Assembly (NCBI GenBank): GCA_000697335.1
Contig: JNEM01010272.1
Coordinates: forward strand, 1 to 41,956
Length of the DNA: 41,956 nt
Source: Conidiobolus incongruus B7586
Taxonomy: Eukaryota; Entomophthoromycota; Entomophthoromycetes; Entomophthorales; Conidiobolaceae
Reading direction: 5' to 3'
A program made the translations under genes and the position numbers. Below, piece by piece: positions 36,427-41,956 of the stretch (positions are counted from its first letter, which is position 1; each line of letters opens with the position of its first letter). Under the pieces are notes generated by a model that was given only the letters and a program-made list of their open reading frames with translations, was not told where the DNA came from and searched no databases.

Positions 36427-37407
36427 TTTCGAAATATTTTGTCGAAATGATGTATTGAATGATAATTGATGTGTTGAAATTTGGTTGGTTTAGTTTTAAA
36501 CTTTCTTAATAATGAGTGTTGATAAAAACGATTTTGCCTCAATCAACTTTATTTAGTTTGTGTTGGCTTAGTTCAAAAATTAATCTTGAATATTCACTTA
36601 TACAAATGAATTAAAATAATTTTAAACAAGTAATGCACTCACTCAATTAAGCAATAGACAATATGTTATATATTAATTAAGACTTAATAATATTTAAGGA
36701 TTATTGATATGAATCACTGAATGATAAACAATGAATACTCTTCAAACAAATATTAAGTAATTTGGATGGTGGGAATAGGGTTATGGGTCAAAATATTTAT
36801 AAATAGATTTTAAATCCCATTTAACAGTCATAAATTCGAATTCTGTTTTATAACAACGACTTATTAAATTCGACTTTTTTCATGTATTATCATACTATAT
36901 TGATTAAATATTCAATAAAAATTATTTTACCATCCTTGATTTTATTATATATTACTTTATAAACTATTAGATTTTATAATTCATATAATAATTGTTATTC
37001 GATATCATTCTTGAGTATACTATTAAAATTAAAATTATTGAAAATTGGTCAATATATAAAAGGGAAATTTTAGTATATTTTTTGAATATTTATCACACGA
37101 ATATATATCTTTCAATTTTCAAATTGATAAATCATGTGGCGGAAATTTTTTATATTTGTTGATTTATATTTTATCTTTTGTGAATAATACTTATTATTTC
37201 CATTAAATTTAAATCCAAGGGAATAAAAAATTTTTAAGGATATATTAAAGAATAATATAAAAATATATATTAATGTATATAGAATTTAATAATATGAAAC
37301 AAATTTATATATTATAACAAGCAAAGCAAGAATGGAAAATTCATATTAAGTGTTTTGAAACATGGACACTCTAAAGATGATTCACATTACAAATATTAGT
37401 ATAAAGA
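36427..37407. other. Intergenic region upstream of the TBC gene
   Basis: About 1 kb of A+T-rich DNA holds the presumed promoter of the TBC gene and the 3' flank of the next minus-strand gene. Nothing coding was recognised. Confidence 0.35.
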
Positions 37408-37854
37408 TTAATGATTTTGAAATTCATATGCGCCATCTTCACTTTCTCCTTTTGCATAGAAAAAGTTACCCTCATTAATTACATACTTATTATTATGAGT
37501 TGATCTTAATTTGAATCCTTTTTCTGTTTGAATAACATGAAAGAATTTAGCTGGATCATTATTTGGAACATGGATAGTGAGGAGCCCATCATCGCTTACA
37601 GCTAGTGCATGCATATACGTATGGACTGTAAAACCTCTTCTAATTTGAACAGGAGTGTTTTCAGGTACATCACGAGCTCTCTTGAATTCTCTCTCACCAT
37701 AGTAATTTTCAGCGAATGACACATCTGCTACCATCTTTGAGAGAGGATTATTGATTGCTAGAGTGAAAAAGCATGATTGATCATCGTAAGATGACCAAGT
37801 TAAATAATCGCCATTACTATCATATAAAATACTTGTATTATTTATCTCTTCCAT
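37408..37854 (-). CDS. Small beta-rich protein, possible beta-trefoil, unknown function
   Basis: This clean single-exon frame of 148 residues starts at ATG 37854-37852 and ends in TAA. The sequence alternates short hydrophobic strands with polar turns (SILYDSNGDYLTW; LLTIHVPNNDPAKFFHVIQ; GFKLRSTHNNKYVINEGNFF). The length and the closing strand pair, GFKLRSTHNNKYV followed by a polar turn, resemble beta-trefoil folds such as fascin, actin-crosslinking or ricin-B-like proteins. I see no QxW lectin repeats. There is no signal peptide, membrane segment or Cys pattern, so it is probably cytosolic. I do not recognise the family, and the fold suggestion is inference from pattern only. It stands alone, with no evident operon-like partner. 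Confidence 0.65.
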   Translation of the reverse strand: MEEINNTSILYDSNGDYLTWSSYDDQSCFFTLAINNPLSKMVADVSFAENYYGEREFKRARDVPENTPVQIRRGFTVHTYMHALAVSDDGLLTIHVPNNDPAKFFHVIQTEKGFKLRSTHNNKYVINEGNFFYAKGESEDGAYEFQNH

Positions 37855-38403
37855 TTGTTTGATATCTAATTGAGCTGAATCTTGAAGTGGAAAAAATTAA
37901 CTCATTGCTGACGAAATGAATCAATTTATAACATTTGGAATGCATAATTCTATTTCCAACTATTTTTAGAAAGGTGAATTTTAAGTTAATATTTGATAAA
38001 ATCAATTCAGATCACTTAGAATTTAGATTCACTCATTAAATCATAAATAAACGCGCAGATCCAGGATTATACTCAAAATTTGACTGATAAATATAGCCAT
38101 ATAAATTCAGGTAAATAAGGCAATAAGAAATATATTTTTAGAACTGCTTATATTTAATTCATCTACCAAGCTCAATTTCAATTAATTTCGATTAAAACCA
38201 TAATTTTTATTAAAAAATATTCAAAATTCAAATTGTATATATCTCAATATTTAGCTAAAATATAAAAATAGATTTAATTCATTATAAAATAAACACATTC
38301 ATTTATTTTAATATCAATGTAAAATACAATATTTAATAAGTTAGTGTGCTATTAATAACCATTTCTTCGAATTTGATCTCGATTCTTAACAAATTTAATC
38401 AAA
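37855..38403. other. Intergenic region
   Basis: About 550 nt of A+T-rich DNA lie between two minus-strand genes. Nothing was recognised. Confidence 0.35.
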
Positions 38404-39310
38404 TCAATCTACAGCAAATAGGTTTTCCTTTCGTTCCTTATGCTTTTGCATAAGCCTTTTCTCATACAGTCTTTGACACATTTGGATAATTTCAGGTGTG
38501 TCTATTTTATGCACAATTGCTCTATTGATTTGGGGCACTGCACCTTGCTTGTTGAATTCGAATCCTATCACAGCTTCGACAAAGTCGTAGTCTAAATTCT
38601 TTAAGACAATGCGTTGGGTAGATTGGCGTGGACTGTGTTTTTGGGAAGCATGTGTAGTTAAAATAAATCTCAGTTACCGTGATTGTTTTTGGGTATTTTG
38701 ACATATTTAATCTTGGGAGGCTCTTAGAGCTTGGATTGATATTCTTCATACAAGTTGGATTTGAGAGGGTTTTCACTCTCTTTGATAATTCTTCCCATTA
38801 AGTATCAATATATTTCGATATCGGATTGAGCACAATTTTGCATCATGTACTGGATTACCACAAAAGAGACTTACTGGTTTATTTGATGGTGGTATGTATT
38901 GATTCTTGTATGGGAATTGGAATAATGTGTACAGCGGATGTATTTTAAATCCTCCAAACGCCTGTAACATCCGCTCCATTACCTGCTACTCTTACATCTG
39001 TTGTTTCTATTTAAATTTCCATGTTATTTGCGGTGCATCAACATCGAGAACTTGTGATAAAAATTCTTGGCTCAGTAATCGAGATCGAGTTAGAGTTGTG
39101 GTGGAGAGGAAGTTGACGACGTATGTTGGTATGATTTCAGAAACAAATTCAACAAATGCAAGAGCATTTGGCAATATTTTAGAAGGAAAAAGGTGGACTG
39201 AATTCAGTTAATATGATAGATCAGATTCGTCAGTTGAAGGTGCTGTGAAACTATTCGAAATTTGAATTAAATTATCATAGCTGTAAAAGGATCCAATATA
39301 TACCACGCTA
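38404..39310 (-). pseudogene. Unidentified decayed protein gene
   Basis: The minus strand carries long protein-like text with higher G+C than its flanks. From about 39310 it reads YIGSFYSYDNLIQISNSFT, then LNSVHLFPSKILPNALAF, LSQEFLSQVLDVDAPQITWK, FGGFKIHPLYTLFQFPYKNQ, an intron with GTAAGT donor or further coding, NPLKSNLYEEYQSKL and PPKIKYVKIPKNN. A second intron (gtaactgag to acacag) leads to LDYDFVEAVIGFEFNKQGA, TPEIIQMCQRLYEKR and a terminal TGA at 38406-38404. At least five in-frame stops occur, all where CAA or CAG would suit. Three fall within ten codons in a Gln-rich stretch after QITWKFK. I do not recognise the family. The start is not located, so the upper coordinate is approximate. 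Confidence 0.6.
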
Positions 39311-40907
39311 TACTGCATTATATTTATTAATATCTATCTAAATATACTATGATAAGATACTAAGGTAAATTGAATCGAACCTATCATTTACTAACGAAAT
39401 TAAATAACAATGATTCATGATCAATTGAACTCCAAATACTAAATTCCGTAAAAATCTCAAGCCGTTCATAAGATTCATAAATTGAATACTCATTAAATTC
39501 CAGCAGCCTTGTAAAATTGACTAATTCAGTTCAAAGTTATTATTATTTGAAATTAATTGGGTACTATATATGGATAACCTTTAAAAATATCATTTATATC
39601 TCATTATTACAAAATATACAACTAAGATTTTTAAATTGAAATTTGGATTTCTATTATTTTATAAAGTATATTATATAAAAATAGATTATTCTTAATTTAA
39701 AATCATATATAGAAATAAATCTCTAGATAATAATTGAATCAGCTACGCTTATAATATGTCCATTAATACTATATAATAAAATATATAATAATGTATTATT
39801 TAAAAAGTTTGGTTTTTAAATATAATATTAAAATATACCAATTTATATCAATCTTACCAAAGAAATTCTATATAAATTGGTAATTACATCTTATAGTTCT
39901 ATTAAGACTTATTTTAATCTTTTATTCCAAATATAATATAGTGGAAATAAAATAATAATAATAGAGCTCAAAAATCAAAACTCAATATAATTTTTAATAT
40001 TTAATAATCAATATTTTAAAATATTTTGGCTAAAAAAATTATTTTACTTTTTGACTATTGATAATTTTTAGTTATACTTTTAATAAGCTTTGAATTTTTA
40101 GAAAATCTTTTTTATTATCAGTTAAAATTAATTACTATATTATATAATTTAGTTTATTCCTAAAAATTTTCTTATATATATATATATATTATTTGTTTAA
40201 AATAAAAGCTATAAAATAAACTCTGATATGGTGAATATAATGAAAATATTAATAATACTCTAATTTAAAATTATTTGTTTTATTAAATTTTATCAAATAA
40301 TAAATAAAAAATTATTTTATTTAATTATATAATACTTATTCTTTATTAATTTATTTTAAAAATTAAAATTAAAATTAAAACTATTTTTAATATTAGTTTA
40401 TTTGAATATTTTATCTTAATATAAATATTAATTTCTGATATTGAAAATATATATTAAGCAAATAAACTTGAAAATAAAAATCAAATAAAAAACATAAAAT
40501 ATCATTATTTTAACTTGGATTTTTAATTATTAATTAATATAAAAATATTAAATCAAATATATCATCTTTATATATAATAATAATAATATTTTAAAAATTA
40601 AATATATTTTTTAAAAATTATAATCAAAAATAATTAAAAATATAAAAATAAAATTTTATTTAAAATAAAATTATTTATATACTAACTTGCAAAAGTAAGT
40701 TATAAAATCAAAAACACTTATATTTTTATTAATAACTTAATTAATATTTAATAAAATAAACTTAAATTAAATAATTAAAATCTATTATATTTATTAATTA
40801 TATATATTATTTAAATGATGATATTTAGCTATTAATTGGTTAAAACATAAACCTTTAAATTTTACCTAGGGTAAGTTATAAATTTGTAGGTTTTTGGTGA
40901 TAAAAAA
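39311..40907. other. A+T-rich flank grading into repeat DNA, no genes
   Basis: From about 39600 the text becomes nearly pure A+T and resembles the left-edge block. A TA run lies at 40173-40190. No frame or RNA gene was recognised. The part directly left of 40908 may include the 3' terminal sequence of the Tc1/mariner copy, but I cannot define an inverted repeat. Confidence 0.45.
40173..40190. repeat. (TA)n microsatellite
   Basis: A short TA run lies inside the right-hand A+T-rich block. It is probably a by-product of composition. Confidence 0.7.
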
Positions 40908-41956
40908 AATTAAAACCTAGTATATATATTTTTAGCTTTTTTAACTTCTTTAAGTTTATAGGGTATAGAATCAACTAACTTCTTACACTAAAAAGGGTTA
41001 ATCTTGTTTTATACTTCTTGAACATATTTTTAAAGTTAATCTAAATTTTTTATTAGGGGGAAAACTTTAATAGTTTTTTTAACTAATTTTAAAGGTGTTT
41101 AATTAGATTAAAGTTAAAAGATTAAAAAAACTACTTTATAATTATTATCTTGTTATTTTTAAGCTATTTAGTAATAAAAGCTATAATATAACAAAAAGCA
41201 TTATCTTATTAAAAAATAACATTAGATTTATTTAACCTATATTATTCAATAGTTTTTTTTAATTCATTGTTTAGAATATTTTAATATATTTCAATATTAA
41301 TTCCCCTATTAACTTTACAAAAATACCTTATACCTAAAAACAACATATATCCTTAAATAATAATTAACCTATTATTATACTTTTGGGTAAAATTAATATA
41401 ATAGTTATAAAGTAATTTGGTATCTTTTTTAAATTATCTAATTTTTTTATTAGATCTACTAAAGTATATTTTTATTTCATTAAACTAAATAACTTTACTT
41501 TAATTAGTTTTAATTTAACATTAATAGCAATATTTAAACTTTTATCTAGCTTTATAATAGGATTTCTTTAATTGGGGGTGTTTTTTCTTAAGATATAAGT
41601 GGTATCTATGCTAATATAAAGTATATATAATAATATTAGTGTTAACTAATATTTTTATATAGTTTTATAATTCCTGTTATATTTCTACAATAGTATTATA
41701 TTTACCTATCTTAACTAACCTATAAATATACTTCTTATTATGTTTATTTATAATTTTAACATATTTAAGTTTAAGTTTAAATGTTTCTTTATTATTATTC
41801 TTAATAGCTTTAACTATAGTAAACTAACTAACACTAGTAATTCTAATAATATCATAAGTTGATTTATCTTTTTTATAAAGTTAATTGATACACAAGTAGA
41901 TTTTTTTAGAGAGGGATTTAAATATAATAATACTAATAAAAAAATTTAGTATATCT
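40908..41956 (-). mobile_element. Heavily mutated Tc1/mariner transposon, 3' part of transposase
   Basis: On the minus strand from about 41205 the text DNAFCYIIA matches the Tc1 block DNAPCHTA, with Pro, His and Thr codons altered as C-to-T changes predict. It continues LKNNKIIIIK, then a stop in the place of Trp and a run matching the WPPQSPDLNPIEHLW block (SFNFNLIKHL). A C-terminal LVDSIPYKLKEVKKAK and YTRF follow, like the family's end. Between the second Asp and the third catalytic position there are 34 residues, the DD34E spacing. That third position is Lys (AAA), as expected from G-to-A in a Glu codon. Many Trp codons are now stops. The element runs off the right edge, so its 5' part and ends are not seen. 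It is a plain DNA transposon, long inactive. Confidence 0.75.

Noticed and set aside
38906-39211. 101-codon plus-strand frame
   Set aside because: It lies antisense to the better protein-like text of the minus-strand relic and has no recognisable motif.
845-39310. Reassignment of TAA, TAG and TGA to amino acids in this organism
   Set aside because: The intersectin, INTS3, ARMC7, OSBP, TBC and paralogue genes hold many CAA, CAG and CGA codons and no in-frame stops, and they end at TAA or TGA in the expected places. A code change would affect all genes.
1-41956. CRISPR array, rRNA, operon or bacterial features
   Set aside because: No regularly spaced repeats, rRNA text or bacterial gene arrangement was seen. 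The spliceosomal introns show nuclear eukaryotic DNA.

Overview
The window is A+T-rich nuclear DNA (roughly three quarters A+T by eye) with compact, intron-rich protein genes. Introns are mostly 45-60 nt, with GT-AG ends and a CTAAC/CTAAT-like branch site near the 3' end. The gene set suggests a fungus outside the well-studied Dikarya: an INO80-type ARP5, a fungal-style alpha-arrestin, an Osh4/Kes1-type oxysterol-binding protein, a TBC1D12/14-type RabGAP, and two copies of a PPxY/LPxY membrane protein. They sit beside genes usually thought of as animal-like and missing from yeasts: Integrator subunit 3, a full intersectin (EH, SH3, DH, PH, C2), ARMC7 and a HAPSTR1-like protein. The placement is inference; no rRNA or marker gene is present.

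Layout. 1-840 is an extremely A+T-rich block. 845-3123 (-) is a decayed ARP5. 4454-5413 and 6075-7031 (+) are tandem paralogues. 7674-8516 (-) is a Ser/Pro-rich protein. 8517-11549 is mostly non-coding, with one possible decayed gene near 8958-9365. 11550-17180 (+) is the intersectin-like gene. 17764-18312 (-) is the HAPSTR1-like gene. 20086-23802 (+) is INTS3. 23819-24715 (-) is a small unknown gene with in-frame stops. 25511-26275 (+) is ARMC7. 27388-30644 (+) is a decayed alpha-arrestin. 32202-33838 (+) is the OSBP-related gene. 34429-36426 (-) is the TBC protein. 37408-37854 (-) is a small beta-trefoil-like protein. 38404-39310 (-) is an unidentified decayed gene. From about 39600 the DNA is again extremely A+T-rich and ends in a heavily mutated Tc1/mariner transposase (40908-41956, -).

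The most interesting pattern is that genes fall into two classes. Nine or ten are clean over all exons and end at ordinary TAA, TGA or TAG codons. Four or five others keep reading frame, splice sites and conserved motifs but carry in-frame stops, almost all where a C-to-T change in CAA, CAG or CGA would make them. The same C:G-to-T:A signature is much heavier in the Tc1/mariner copy at the right edge, and two decayed genes lie next to the A+T-rich edge blocks. This points to a RIP-like or deamination-driven process that spills into genes. Wholesale code reassignment looks unlikely because the clean genes contain no such codons.

Functionally, several intact genes act in membrane traffic and endocytosis (intersectin, OSBP, TBC protein, WW-motif membrane proteins and the former arrestin). 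INTS3 and ARP5 belong to nuclear RNA and chromatin machinery. Nothing here looks like a co-regulated cluster.
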